A stretch of DNA of 64,000 bases. It comes from Chromatiaceae bacterium. GTDB taxonomy: Bacteria; Pseudomonadota; Gammaproteobacteria; Chromatiales; Chromatiaceae. The translations under genes were made by a program, and so were the position numbers. Below are positions 43,695-53,245 of the stretch, piece after piece (position 1 is the first letter of the stretch; every line of letters begins with the position of its first letter). Where the stretch lies: contig JACKMX010000002.1 in assembly GCA_024235175.1 (NCBI GenBank), forward strand, positions 62,001 through 126,000, given 5' to 3'. The notes under the pieces were generated by a model that searched no databases, was not told where the DNA came from, and saw only the letters and a list, made by a program, of their open reading frames with translations.

Positions 43695-44567
43695 ATGGCC
43701 TCCATGCTGGATACTGACCTGCTGCAGACATTTGTCGCTATTGCCGACAGTGGAGGTTTCACTCGTGCTGCGGGTGTGGTCCATCGCTCGCAGTCAGCGG
43801 TAAGCATGCAGATGAAAAAACTCGAAGAGAGCATCGGACACCCGTTGTTTGAAAAAATCGGGCGCGGCGTGCAACTGACCCGGAACGGGGAGACTCTTCT
43901 CACCTATGCCCGGCGCATTCTGAAGCTGCACGAAGAGGCGGTTGTGACGCTTCGCCAACCGGATATGGTGGGCAGCGTCCGTATCGGTATACCGGATGAT
44001 TATGTCGCGGCATTTCTGCCGGGGATTCTGACTGCTTTTGCCAACGCTTTTCCGATGGTGGAGGTGGAGGTGATCTGCGAACCCAGTGAATCTCTGCTTG
44101 AATCCACAGGCAAAGGAGAAGTCGACCTGGCTATAGTGACCGAACTTCCCGGTAACGAAAAAGGACAGGTGCTACGGCGTGAAGCAACCGTTTGGGCCAC
44201 TTCGAAATCTCATTTCGCACAAGAGATCGACCCACTTCCACTGGTACTGTTTCAGCAAGGCTGTATATTCCGCAGCTGGGCGCTGAAGGCTCTGACGGAG
44301 ATAAACAAACCACACCGTGTTGCCTACTCCAGTCCAAGCATTACCGGAATCGAGGCGATCGTTGGCGCCGGACTAGGCGTTACAGTTCTGGTGCGCAGTA
44401 TACTTAGCGAAGGAATGCTGGAACTGACGCCGCGCGAGGGGTTTCCGGAACTGCCTGATTCGGTGATTACACTGATACGCGGATCCTCTTCTGCGTCGCC
44501 GGTGATAGCCTGCCTCTCTGATTTCATTGTCGCGCATTTCAAACAGCCGCAGACCCGGACCCTCTGA
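43695..44567 (+). CDS. LysR-family transcriptional regulator
   Basis: The 290-residue protein begins MASMLDTDLLQTFVAIADSGGF with the helix-turn-helix at about 16-50 (FTRAAGVVHRSQSAVSMQMKKLEESIG) and a type 2 periplasmic-binding effector domain at about 90-285. The start could be the second Met (residue 4). It is divergent from the DUF1127 gene and 27 bp upstream of a lipase-maturation-factor gene in the same direction. Regulating either neighbour is possible; the effector is unknown. Confidence 0.88.
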   Translation: MASMLDTDLLQTFVAIADSGGFTRAAGVVHRSQSAVSMQMKKLEESIGHPLFEKIGRGVQLTRNGETLLTYARRILKLHEEAVVTLRQPDMVGSVRIGIPDDYVAAFLPGILTAFANAFPMVEVEVICEPSESLLESTGKGEVDLAIVTELPGNEKGQVLRREATVWATSKSHFAQEIDPLPLVLFQQGCIFRSWALKALTEINKPHRVAYSSPSITGIEAIVGAGLGVTVLVRSILSEGMLELTPREGFPELPDSVITLIRGSSSASPVIACLSDFIVAHFKQPQTRTL

Positions 44568-44594
44568 GGAAACGATTTCTGACAGGGCAGCTGA

Positions 44595-46058
44595 ATGAAC
44601 CCTACTATTAAGCGGCTGACTGCGTTTTTTCAAAGTGCAGCCGAATACCGCCTGGCCAGTTGGTGGTTTCTGAAGATCCTCGCCCTTATCTACTTCGCCG
44701 CGTTCCTCTCTCTTACAGGACAGATAACCGGCCTGGTGGGAGCAGAGGGGATTCTGCCTCTGGACACAATGCTGGAGGATGCATCCCAGCGTCTTGGCGG
44801 CAATGCCTGGTTCTATCTGCCGACACTGTTCTGGCTCAACAGTGGAAACAGTGCGCTGACAGCGGCAACCTGGCTCGGTTGTGCATTTTCGACTGCACTG
44901 TTTTTCGGTATTATGCCGCGGCTCTCGTTGATTGCCCTGTTCATCCTCTATCTATCCCTGGCAAAGGCGGGACAGATATTTCTCAATTTTCAGTGGGACT
45001 ATCTGCTGCTGGAAGCGGGTTTTCTGGCTATATTTCTGGTTGGAGGACCCAGCCGGCTGATCGTTTTCATGTTTCACTGGCTGCTGTTCCGCCTGCGCTT
45101 CATGTCCGGCATTGGTAAACTGGCCAGCGGCGATCCCACCTGGTCAAACCTCACCGCGCTAAACTACTATTTCGAGACACAGCCGCTTCCGCATGTCGGC
45201 AGCTGGTACGCACACCAGCTGCCGGGCTGGCTGCTGCAGACGGGTACAGCACTCACCCTGTTCAGCGAACTGATCGTCCCGTTTTTTATATTTCTTCCCA
45301 GAGGATGGCGCGTGACTGCCGCCGCTCTGACTATCGGGATGCAGTTGCTGATCATCGCAACCAGCAATCACAACTTCATTAACCTGCTGACAATTGCCCT
45401 ATGCCTTTTCCTGCTGGACGATGACTGTCTGAAAGGGATCTTGCGATTCCGGCAAGAGCGCATATACCGGAAGCCGGACAGTCAACCACACTGGACGAAA
45501 ACGCTGCTCTCTGCAACCGGCGCGATTCTTATTCTCACTTCCAGCATGCCCCTGTTGTTCAACATGCTGACAGGAATAGAACCCGATTGGCTCACTGTCC
45601 AATTGAGCGACCGAATACGGAGTTTTGGACTGGGCAACGCCTACCACATTTTCCAGACCATGCAGACCGAGCGTATCGAGCTGATTATTGAAGGATCAAG
45701 AGACGGAAAAACCTGGCATTCCTATGCCCTGCCCTGGCAACCCGGTGCGCCCGATAGAAAGCCCGCTTTCATCGTTCCCCACCAGCCCCGGCTCGATTGG
45801 ATGATGTGGTTCGTGCCAACCCAGCAGCCGCCTGGAATCTACGTCTTCGACCGCTTGATCAACCGGCTAGCCCACGGTTCTACAGAGGTGAGTGCACTGT
45901 TTGCAACAGATCCTTTCGGCGGAAATCCACCCATCTATTTGAGAGTTCTGGCGTATAAGTACCGATTTACCACCTCAGCTGAGCAGGCCGAGAGCGGAAA
46001 CTGGTGGCACCGGGAGTATCTTGGACTATTTCCCCGGATTGCCCCCAGAACGCCATGA
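44595..46058 (+). CDS. lipase maturation factor family membrane protein
   Basis: The 487-residue polytopic protein has about ten membrane segments in the first 340 residues and a C-terminal soluble domain. It contains the lipase-maturation-factor signatures FLNFQWDYLLLEAGFLAIF, LLFRLRFMSGIGKLASGDPTW and NYYFETQPLPHVGSWYAHQLP, and the C-terminal LDWMMWF. Vertebrate LMF1 helps lipases fold in the ER; the bacterial role is not established. It follows the LysR gene by 27 bp. Confidence 0.85.
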   Translation: MNPTIKRLTAFFQSAAEYRLASWWFLKILALIYFAAFLSLTGQITGLVGAEGILPLDTMLEDASQRLGGNAWFYLPTLFWLNSGNSALTAATWLGCAFSTALFFGIMPRLSLIALFILYLSLAKAGQIFLNFQWDYLLLEAGFLAIFLVGGPSRLIVFMFHWLLFRLRFMSGIGKLASGDPTWSNLTALNYYFETQPLPHVGSWYAHQLPGWLLQTGTALTLFSELIVPFFIFLPRGWRVTAAALTIGMQLLIIATSNHNFINLLTIALCLFLLDDDCLKGILRFRQERIYRKPDSQPHWTKTLLSATGAILILTSSMPLLFNMLTGIEPDWLTVQLSDRIRSFGLGNAYHIFQTMQTERIELIIEGSRDGKTWHSYALPWQPGAPDRKPAFIVPHQPRLDWMMWFVPTQQPPGIYVFDRLINRLAHGSTEVSALFATDPFGGNPPIYLRVLAYKYRFTTSAEQAESGNWWHREYLGLFPRIAPRTP

Positions 46059-46236
46059 AAAACCGACTGAGGTGTACCGGTGAAACCACACACTGTAAAA
46101 TTTCCCTAACAGAAAATGGATCTATTATAATCCGTGCTTTGTAACGATATGTAGAGATTCTATAACAATACGTTGAATCAATTTGCGCTTTTCTGAGTAA
46201 TTCTTGAACAATCCTCCCTAAAACCCCATGTTTTTG

Positions 46237-46253
46237 TTGGCACGTTCCATGCT
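46237..46253 (+). promoter_or_regulatory. sigma-54 (RpoN) promoter candidate
   Basis: TTGGCACG-TTCC-ATGCT has the invariant GG at -24 and GC at -12 with exact 10-bp spacing, differing from TTGGCACG-N4-TTGCT at one base. The predicted start near 46263 is about 33 bp before the ATG at 46296. Confidence 0.65.
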
Positions 46254-46295
46254 GCATTTATATCAGCGGGAGTGGTTTATTTGGAGGTCATTCGC

Positions 46296-46682
46296 ATGTG
46301 GACGATGGCATTGAATGGAGAGGATCAGCGCGGCGGCGACCTGCTGGAGAGCAAAAGAGAGATGAAGTTAAGAGGCATACTAAGCGAGCAGCTGCTGCGC
46401 GATCAAAATCAGGAGTTCGCGGATACCGCAGGCGTCAGTGCAGGCAACAGAGAAAAAGCATTCGTTCCCGCCTTCCAGAATACACGCAACGGTGAGTGCG
46501 TTGTATCGCGCTTCGCGGACGGCAGTGATGCCCCCATTCATGTGTTGGATGGACTGCCCCGGCATTGGATCACCTCCGTGGATGAGAGTGGTCATGTCAC
46601 TGCAGTTGATGAAGCCGTAATCGCAGGTTTCCTGCATGATGGACGTTTTTATACCCGGGAAGAGGCGGTCGAAGCCTGCTAG
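46296..46682 (+). CDS. hypothetical protein behind a sigma-54 promoter
   Basis: The 128-residue protein starts at ATG 46296 with GGAGG eight bases before. It has a charged N-terminal half and a compact C-terminal part (VLDGLPRHWITSVDESG, VIAGFLHDGRFYTREEAVEA). No membrane segment, cofactor motif or known family was recognised. The upstream sigma-54-type promoter implies activation by an enhancer-binding protein, for example under nitrogen limitation or another signal. Confidence 0.7.
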   Translation: MWTMALNGEDQRGGDLLESKREMKLRGILSEQLLRDQNQEFADTAGVSAGNREKAFVPAFQNTRNGECVVSRFADGSDAPIHVLDGLPRHWITSVDESGHVTAVDEAVIAGFLHDGRFYTREEAVEAC

Positions 46683-47118
46683 TTTTTACTCTGATTTCCT
46701 GCCGTTTTATCCTCCAAAAATGAACAGCACCGGCGCGGAGTCAACTCCGCTCTCTGACTCAATCGGGCTGTAGTTGAAAGCATCACCCTAGCCATTAAGC
46801 AACCAGTCACTCCCAATCACAGCCACCACTGCACTGCCCCGGACATATGACGTGATACTCGTCGGATATCCTGTTGCCGCCGTGCCTATCGCAAGCAACC
46901 TGCGCGATCTTCAGCGCCTTACCCGCATTATTGCGCCTCATCCACGTGATCGCCTTTGGCGTTGGTTATTCCCAGGCACGTGCCGGTCACTCTCAACCCG
47001 TTTTCCGGTAATTTTTATCGGCCCACCAGCATATCCGTTTTGACTCATCTTCCACTGCTATTAATATGACACTCAAAGTGGCGGACACCGATCCGCCAAT
47101 GAATCTGCAGACACACAG
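46683..47118. other. intergenic region, no gene seen
   Basis: These 436 bp lie before the BzdR-like gene. A GCGGAG-TCAA-CTCCGC hairpin at 46735-46750 follows the small gene but has no T-run. The 63-codon plus frame at 46852 has no ribosome site. Nothing else was recognised. Confidence 0.45.
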
Positions 47119-48015
47119 ATGAAGGAGCGAGCAATTAAACCCCCGGAATCCGAATTGAACGTGGAAAAGCTGATCCTCAGTGTAGGATCCATGGTGCGTT
47201 CGATTCGTTCGAAGCGGGGATTGACGCGGAAGAGTCTGGCGCACCAGTCAAATGTGTCCGAGCGCTATCTCGCCCAGGTCGAACGCGGCAGCGCCAATAT
47301 CTCTCTGGTACTGCTGACGCGTATTGCCAACGCTCTGGGAGTGCGCACCGGCTCTTTACTGCCGGATGATGAGGTAAATTGCATCCGCTATTCTCCCCTT
47401 GGCAAACTTATTGATAATTTCGATCTTGAGGCCCAGAAAAAGGCCTATCGACTGCTGCACAACTCATTCGCCGGTAAACAGCAAGCTTATTCAGGTATCG
47501 CATTGATCGGTATGCGCGGTGGCGGAAAAACGACATTGGGGGGAAAACTGGCTGAGTACTGCGATGTGCCGTTTGTCCGCATGCACGAAGTGATCGCGCA
47601 GCTGGCCGGAATGGAACCTGAGGAGTTGATCGCTCTGACCGGACAGGGCCTCTACCGGCAGTTGGAGATGACAGCGCTGCGGCAGACGATCGACACCTAT
47701 CCCTGCGCGGTAGTCGAGACCGGCGGCAGCCTGATATCGAGAACCGAGACCTACCGATTGTTACGCGAGCACTACTACACGGTTTGGGTACGTGCCACAC
47801 CCGCAGACCACATGAATAGGGTAATCCTGCAGGGCGATAAAAAGCCGCTGGCGAACACCAAGCAGGCCTTGCATGACCTGAAATTGATACTTGAGGAGCG
47901 GGAGGCCGACTACCTGCTGACCAATTACCAACTGATGACCTCAGGCCAGAATATCGAGGAGAGCGCTGCCCAGCTGATAGGGTGTTGCAGTCACTATCTG
48001 CAGCACACCGAATGA
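47119..48015 (+). CDS. BzdR/BoxR-like regulator: XRE HTH plus shikimate-kinase-like domain
   Basis: The 298-residue protein has an N-terminal XRE helix-turn-helix (about 18-85; RSIRSKRGLTRKSLAHQSNVS, ERYLAQVERGSANIS), a linker, and a shikimate-kinase-like C-terminal domain from about 120 with P-loop LIGMRGGGKTTLG (about 129-141). This architecture is that of BzdR and BoxR, benzoyl-CoA-sensing repressors of aromatic-acid catabolism in Azoarcus-type bacteria. No box or bzd catabolic genes are in the window, so the target is unknown. The kinase fold here is a ligand sensor, not an aro enzyme. Confidence 0.82.
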   Translation: MKERAIKPPESELNVEKLILSVGSMVRSIRSKRGLTRKSLAHQSNVSERYLAQVERGSANISLVLLTRIANALGVRTGSLLPDDEVNCIRYSPLGKLIDNFDLEAQKKAYRLLHNSFAGKQQAYSGIALIGMRGGGKTTLGGKLAEYCDVPFVRMHEVIAQLAGMEPEELIALTGQGLYRQLEMTALRQTIDTYPCAVVETGGSLISRTETYRLLREHYYTVWVRATPADHMNRVILQGDKKPLANTKQALHDLKLILEEREADYLLTNYQLMTSGQNIEESAAQLIGCCSHYLQHTE

Positions 48016-48116
48016 GTCGCTATCGAAGTTCAGCAAACTCGCCCGGCCGAGGTGACGCTGATCCAATGAGTCGATTCCGGCCGGTGGGTTATTAAGGGAA
48101 TCCGGGAATCCGGATT

Positions 48117-48737
48117 CTAGGAATCCGAAACCATCTGCAACTTCCGGTTAATTCTCTGTTCCAGTTCTGTAAACTTGTCCAGGTTCCATGAATGCCAGGA
48201 TCGCAGCTGTTCCAGCTCCTCTTCCGCCATTTTCTCGAGTTGGGAAAATTTTCTCAGTCCGGCGGCATGCCGGTCGGAAAGCTGTTCCAGCTGCTCGTCA
48301 ATCCGCTTTTCTGTATCCGCCATTTTGCGCAAGCTGGCTGCATGCCGATCGGAAAGCTGTTGCTGATGTTCATCCAGCCTTTGTTCGATGCTTTCGACCC
48401 AGAAATGCCAGGACCACAACTGCTCCAACTCCTCTTCAACCATCTGTTCAAGCTGTATGACTTTGGTCAGACTGGATGCATGACGATCTGAAAGCTGCTC
48501 CAAGTGCTCATCAATTCTTTTTTCTGAACTAATCAGTTTACGTAAACTGGCTTTGTGCCGATCTGAGAGCTGTTCCAGCTGTTCGTCTATTCTTTGTTCA
48601 AACTTTTCGAGTCTCAGCAGATTCGCTGCCTGACGTTCCGAAAGTTTTTCCAGTTGATCGTGTACCACTTTTTCCAGGAGTTTGAGCTTTCCATTTGACT
48701 TATCCGCTGTTTTTTTTGAACTGCTTTTTTTTCCCAT
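48117..48737 (-). CDS. coiled-coil protein with 25-residue repeats
   Basis: From ATG 48737 (GGAGG five bases before) the product has 206 residues: a Lys/Ser-rich N-terminus (MGKKSSSKKTADKSNGK) then six or so tandem units built on EQLSDRHAASLRKxxxxEKRIDEQL. Most units are 25 residues, one is about 21. Every third unit carries a WSWH variant instead of SDRH. The composition is helix- and coiled-coil-forming with no signal peptide or membrane segment. I do not recognise a family. A cytoskeletal or phasin-like scaffold role is speculative. Confidence 0.7.
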   Translation of the reverse strand: MGKKSSSKKTADKSNGKLKLLEKVVHDQLEKLSERQAANLLRLEKFEQRIDEQLEQLSDRHKASLRKLISSEKRIDEHLEQLSDRHASSLTKVIQLEQMVEEELEQLWSWHFWVESIEQRLDEHQQQLSDRHAASLRKMADTEKRIDEQLEQLSDRHAAGLRKFSQLEKMAEEELEQLRSWHSWNLDKFTELEQRINRKLQMVSDS

Positions 48738-48882
48738 ACCAACCTCCAAACGCGATCGATCAACCAGTATGTTCCCCGCGATACGAAAACCCTACACTAT
48801 TTAACCCCACAAAAAAATTTAAAGTATATGTGGCTGGCTTCATTATTCCAACACAGGCGTCAGTGGATGCATGAAAAGAGGT

Positions 48883-49662
48883 TCAATGGTTTTTTTCGGG
48901 TTTTGTACTGCTGATCAGGAGTGACTGTGCTCGGGAGAGAGCATTCGACTTCCAGAGAATGCGCCTGGCTGGAAGCGCCGGGTCGGGGTGATGATAGAGT
49001 TCGGGTAAGAATGTGAATATACGCTGATATAGTTTGGTCCGATCCATTATCCGGTAGGGCTGCATAATATAGACGGTAATACTGTTGGGAGGCATGCGAT
49101 CGGCTTGCTCAATGGTTTTATAACGTGGTCCAAAAGGGTCCGGAGGATCTTCGGATTCGCTATGCTCAATCAACCGACGAGCCTCCTCCCCGATAAAATA
49201 TACCGGATACTCATCTGGATGTGCTTTGCTTGGTGTCCCTATTATCATCGATTGATCGTGAACCATCTGTGCAGGTCCGAACCCGTATGTTTTCGTGATC
49301 AACATCAGAACGAACGGATTATTGTGCCCAATGGTGATTTCAATTTGCTCTATGCCCATGACCAGAATCAGACTGTAGAAGCTGTCCAGCAACGGGATAC
49401 CATAGCCCATATTGCGATACTTCCCTGTCGTGCCACCGGTGTTGATAGTCAGCGAGTGATTGCCAGGGTCTATGGCAAAAGTGACAAAACCAAATGTCTT
49501 CCCTTCACTGTTCTTCAACATAAACACACCTCCTCCTCCACACTTTCTGCCAAAGGTGTGTATCTCCTCCTCACGCCAGCGAAAACTGGCGAGGTAGACC
49601 TCCTCTCGGGAGCGGAAAATCTCAAGAGAGATATCAGAACGGGAAATAGCATCAGCGATCAT
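48883..49662 (-). CDS. GNAT-like acetyltransferase family protein
   Basis: The 259-residue protein has the acetyl-CoA-binding motif pattern R/Q-x-x-G-x-G in GKYRNMGYGIPLLDSFYSL (about 81-100) and the motif B region NNPFVLMLITKTYGFGPAQM, which together suggest a GNAT fold in residues 10-145. The C-terminal 100 residues are a separate region with no recognised motif (FIGEEARRLIEHSE; YIMQPYRIMD). The acyl acceptor is unknown. It is convergent with nothing close; the upstream gap is 400 bp. Confidence 0.6.
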   Translation of the reverse strand: MIADAISRSDISLEIFRSREEVYLASFRWREEEIHTFGRKCGGGGVFMLKNSEGKTFGFVTFAIDPGNHSLTINTGGTTGKYRNMGYGIPLLDSFYSLILVMGIEQIEITIGHNNPFVLMLITKTYGFGPAQMVHDQSMIIGTPSKAHPDEYPVYFIGEEARRLIEHSESEDPPDPFGPRYKTIEQADRMPPNSITVYIMQPYRIMDRTKLYQRIFTFLPELYHHPDPALPARRILWKSNALSRAQSLLISSTKPEKNH

Positions 49663-50064
49663 AATGGGTCATGAGAATAACTGTAGAAGAAATAAAGCAT
49701 CCTCACCTGTGTCGCCCCTGTACGGCAAATCGGAAAGGGATGCCGAATCCAATTGATATATGCCGGACAAGGAGTACAACAGCCTATGATTCACTTTATT
49801 CTTTGACACATGGAGCACAATCCATTACGCGCCCGCTTTCCGTTTATTGTCGTGCAGCATATTTACAGTGCAGCTGCAGCGATAAAAAATAATTATAGTT
49901 CTCAATCCGATTCTATCCACAGAATGGAAATTGTCAATTTGCCGAATTGTGGCAGGAGCATGCTCAACGGAGATCGCGCATTAGCTGACAGACCACCATT
50001 GAGGGCGGTTCAGCTTCAACATCGGGTTCTCTACCCCCACTCTTTTTGGGCCTGTTAACAGGCC
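49663..50064. other. intergenic region with 16-bp palindrome
   Basis: These 402 bp separate the minus-strand GNAT-like gene from the stop of the next minus-strand gene. Short plus frames (49671, 49810) have no ribosome site. A perfect palindrome GGCCTGTTAACAGGCC (50049-50064) abuts the stop codon of the flavoprotein gene; it has no T-run. A TTAACAGG core suggests a possible terminator or site, unproven. Confidence 0.45.
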
Positions 50065-52203
50065 TTAGCCTCTGCGCCAGGTATGAAATCTCTCCACCCA
50101 CTCCAGCAGCCTCTCTGGTGCATGCGCCTTTTTCCAGTTGCCGGCAACAAACTTGTTGGCTTCGGTCCAGGTTGGATAGATATGGATGGTGCCGAGAATC
50201 TTGTTCATGCCTAGCCCATGACGCATAGCGGTCACAAACTCAGCGATAAGATCTCCGGCGTGCTCACCGAGTATCGTGACACCAAGGATCTTATCCTTTC
50301 CAGGCACAGTTAGAACCTTGACGAAACCGTACTCTTCACCATCGGCGATCGCACGGTCCAGATCATCCAGACCGTAGACAGTCACTTCATATTTGATATC
50401 GCGTTCGATCGCATCCTGCTCATTCAACCCCACCCGTGCCACTTCCGGATCGGTAAAGGTGGCGAACGGAATTACCGAATAGTCGACCTTGAATTTACGA
50501 AACATACCGAACAACGCATTCACTGCTGCGTACCAGGCCTGGTGTGAAGCGGTATGGGTGAACTGGTAAGGACCGGTGACATCACCACAGACGAAGATAT
50601 TGGGGAAATTGGTCTGCAGAAATTCGTTGGCCTCCACTGTGCGGCGGCTGGTCAGCGTGACGCCAAGCTCCTCCAATCCGAATCCATCGGTGTTGGCCGC
50701 GCGGCCTACGGCCACCAGCACCCGATCGAACTCGACGCTCACATCCTGGCCCTGATGCTCGGCGATCATGCGATTGACGCCGTTCTCAACGACGAACTCC
50801 TTGGCCATGTGTCCCACCATGACATTGATACCCTCGTGGGCAAAACGCTCCGCCACAATGGACGAAACCTCGACATCCTCCCGAATCATCAACCGTGGTG
50901 CCATCTCCACAACGGTCACTTCCGCGCCGAAGCGGGCAAAACTTTGTGCCAGCTCGCAACCGATCGGGCCACCGCCAAGCACCAGCAGCCGCTTGGGGAG
51001 CTCCCTTATCTCCCACAAATTGTCTGAAGTGAGATAGGGCAGATCGTTCAATCCTTTGATCGGCGGGATGAATGGACGCGCGCCGGTGGAAACAATGATG
51101 TTTCTGGTGGTCAGTGTACGACCATTCACCTCGACGCTGTAGGGAGAAGTAATACGCGCCTCACCCTGAATCACATCCACTCCCAGACCGGTGAACCGCT
51201 CCACCGAGTCGTGCGGTGCAACCCGCTTAACCACGCGCTGAACACGCTCCATTACATCCGCGAAATCAAACTCTGCAGAGGCGGATCTGAATCCGAACTC
51301 CGATGCGCGTCTGGTCAGCTCGATGTAGCGTGCAGAGCGGATCAGCGCCTTGGAGGGAACACAACCGGTATTCAGGCAATCCCCGCCCATCTTGTGCTTC
51401 TCTATCAAAGTGACCTTGGATTTAACTGCCGCAGCGATCAGAGACGCCACCAGACCACCGGACCCGGCGCCTATCACGATAAGATTACGGTCGAATTTCT
51501 CCGGTTTGGAGTATCCTGCCAGGGCCTTTCTGGCCTTGATCCCCGCCAGTATCTTTTTTGCTATCAACGGAAACACTCCAAGCAGAACGAAAGAGAAAAT
51601 CAATCCGGGAGAGAGTATCCCCGATAGCGAATCGATTGCAGCGAGCTGGGTACCGGCATTCACGTAAACAATGGTTCCGAGCAACATGCCCACCTGACTT
51701 ACCCAGGCAAAGGTTACGACAGAAATGCGGGTGAGACCCATCACAAGATTGATCACGAAGAACGGGAAAAGCGGCACCAGCCTCAATCCGAACAGGTAAA
51801 AGGCGCCGTCCTTTTCTATACCCTGATTGATTGCTCCGAGCTTGTCGCCAAACCTTGCCTGCACCGTGTCCCGGAGTAAAAATCTGGCGATAATGAAAGC
51901 CAGGGTAGCGCCGATTGTAGAGGCAAATGAGACCAGAACCGTACCTGCCCACAGCCCGAAAATCGCTCCTATTGCCAGCGTCATGATCGTTGCACCGGGC
52001 AGCGAAAGTGCGGTTACCACAACATAGACCAGAAAAAAAACCAGGGCGCTCTGCCAGGGTTTGGCTTGCTGCCATGCAACCAGGCTCTCCTGCTGGGACT
52101 TAAGATTTTCAAGCGTCAGGTAACCGCCGACATCAAACAGAAAGAACGCGGCGATCAGCAGCGCTATGACAACGAGTACAATGCCCTTGCGAAGATTCAT
52201 CAA
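50065..52203 (-). CDS. TVP38/DedA-like membrane domain fused to FAD-disulfide oxidoreductase
   Basis: The 712-residue protein fuses an N-terminal TVP38/TMEM64-type membrane domain (about 1-225; LSLPGATIMTLAIGAIFGLWAG, LRLVPLFPFFVINLVMG) to a lipoamide-dehydrogenase/mercuric-reductase-like flavoprotein. The second part has FAD motif VIGAGSGGLVASLIAA (about 242), the redox disulfide GGDCLNTGCVPSKAL (about 275), NAD motif LVLGGGPIGCELAQSF, and a C-terminal IHIYPTWTEA in place of the usual HPHPT, so the catalytic-base context is altered. It probably transfers electrons at the inner membrane to an unknown acceptor. Confidence 0.88.
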   Translation of the reverse strand: MMNLRKGIVLVVIALLIAAFFLFDVGGYLTLENLKSQQESLVAWQQAKPWQSALVFFLVYVVVTALSLPGATIMTLAIGAIFGLWAGTVLVSFASTIGATLAFIIARFLLRDTVQARFGDKLGAINQGIEKDGAFYLFGLRLVPLFPFFVINLVMGLTRISVVTFAWVSQVGMLLGTIVYVNAGTQLAAIDSLSGILSPGLIFSFVLLGVFPLIAKKILAGIKARKALAGYSKPEKFDRNLIVIGAGSGGLVASLIAAAVKSKVTLIEKHKMGGDCLNTGCVPSKALIRSARYIELTRRASEFGFRSASAEFDFADVMERVQRVVKRVAPHDSVERFTGLGVDVIQGEARITSPYSVEVNGRTLTTRNIIVSTGARPFIPPIKGLNDLPYLTSDNLWEIRELPKRLLVLGGGPIGCELAQSFARFGAEVTVVEMAPRLMIREDVEVSSIVAERFAHEGINVMVGHMAKEFVVENGVNRMIAEHQGQDVSVEFDRVLVAVGRAANTDGFGLEELGVTLTSRRTVEANEFLQTNFPNIFVCGDVTGPYQFTHTASHQAWYAAVNALFGMFRKFKVDYSVIPFATFTDPEVARVGLNEQDAIERDIKYEVTVYGLDDLDRAIADGEEYGFVKVLTVPGKDKILGVTILGEHAGDLIAEFVTAMRHGLGMNKILGTIHIYPTWTEANKFVAGNWKKAHAPERLLEWVERFHTWRRG

Positions 52204-52561
52204 AAACCCTTTTAAGTTTGTAAAGATTAGGAAAGAGGACCAGGCTGGTTCCGTTTTGATTTCAACACAAGCGTAACAGATTTATAACAATTTACCCGAA
52301 CGCACCTGACAACCCGCCGTGACACTTCCCACCGGGCTGAAAGAACGCCGCGTCTTCCCAGTCTTCTGGTCTGGCATGGAGCCAAATACCTCCGGAAATC
52401 ACGGAGCCGTGAATAGCGAGTGCAACTTAATCTGCATCAAATAATCTGCAAATATCTTTCCTTGACCCGAGATCAACAGTGTTAGGCTTAAGTAAAGCTA
52501 TTGTAAAGCAGGGAGTCGCAGCTCTGAATTTTCACTCTGCGTGCTTTACCGGAAAGGCAAT
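52204..52561. other. divergent intergenic region
   Basis: No gene was recognised in the 358 bp between the divergent flavoprotein and pRiA4b-like genes. It should hold both promoters. A TCACGGAGCCGTGA inverted repeat lies near 52397 but has no clear role. Confidence 0.45.
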
Positions 52562-53131
52562 ATGCAACGGAATCTTCGCGATCTGTTTCAAATCAGGATT
52601 TCCCTTAGCGAAGTGGAACCGCCTGTATGGAGACGTCTGCTGATTTCGAGCTCCACCGACCTGGCAGAGTTGCACCAGGTTATACAAATTGCGATGGGCT
52701 GGTCCAACTCGGATCTGCACCAGTTTACCGCTGACCATCAGCAGTTCGGAATCCCGGATACGGAGTATGGAGACAGCTTAACCCCGGAACGGGGAAAACG
52801 GATAGGTTCTCTTCTGAAGCATGAGAACCAATGGATAACCTACGAATACGATTTCGGCGATAGCTGGGAACACAAAATATTGCTGGAAAAGATTCTGCCG
52901 TTTCAACCCGAAGCGGCTGGCCCCAGATGCATTGATGGCAGACGCAGTTGTCCTCCGGAGGACGTCGGCGGTGCCTGGGGTTACCAGGAGTTTCTGGAAG
53001 CCTACACAGACAGCGGGCACCCGGATCACCGGGAAAAGGTGGAGTGGATCGGCGATGGTTTCGATCCCGAGCACTTCGACATCGACGAGGTCAACAAAAA
53101 ACTGAAGGCGATGCGTAAAGCGGTCATTTGA
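52562..53131 (+). CDS. pRiA4b ORF-3 family protein
   Basis: The 189-residue protein starts at ATG 52562 after GGAAAGG. It has the family signature FQIRISLSEVEPPVWRRLLI, HQVIQIAMGWSNSDLHQF, YEYDFGDSWEHKILLEKIL, and CIDGRRSCPPEDVGGAWGYQEFLEAY. Homologues occur on plasmids and in mobile or regulatory contexts. The molecular function is not established. It is isolated from its neighbours. Confidence 0.88.
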   Translation: MQRNLRDLFQIRISLSEVEPPVWRRLLISSSTDLAELHQVIQIAMGWSNSDLHQFTADHQQFGIPDTEYGDSLTPERGKRIGSLLKHENQWITYEYDFGDSWEHKILLEKILPFQPEAAGPRCIDGRRSCPPEDVGGAWGYQEFLEAYTDSGHPDHREKVEWIGDGFDPEHFDIDEVNKKLKAMRKAVI

Positions 53132-53245
53132 CCTGAGTATCTGCACCGCTGGCTCTTCACCAGGTACCACCGTAACTGCTCATACCCTATGGGTTATAAG
53201 ATAGGGTGCGGCGGATTATCGATAGCACAATACGACAACGGCTGT

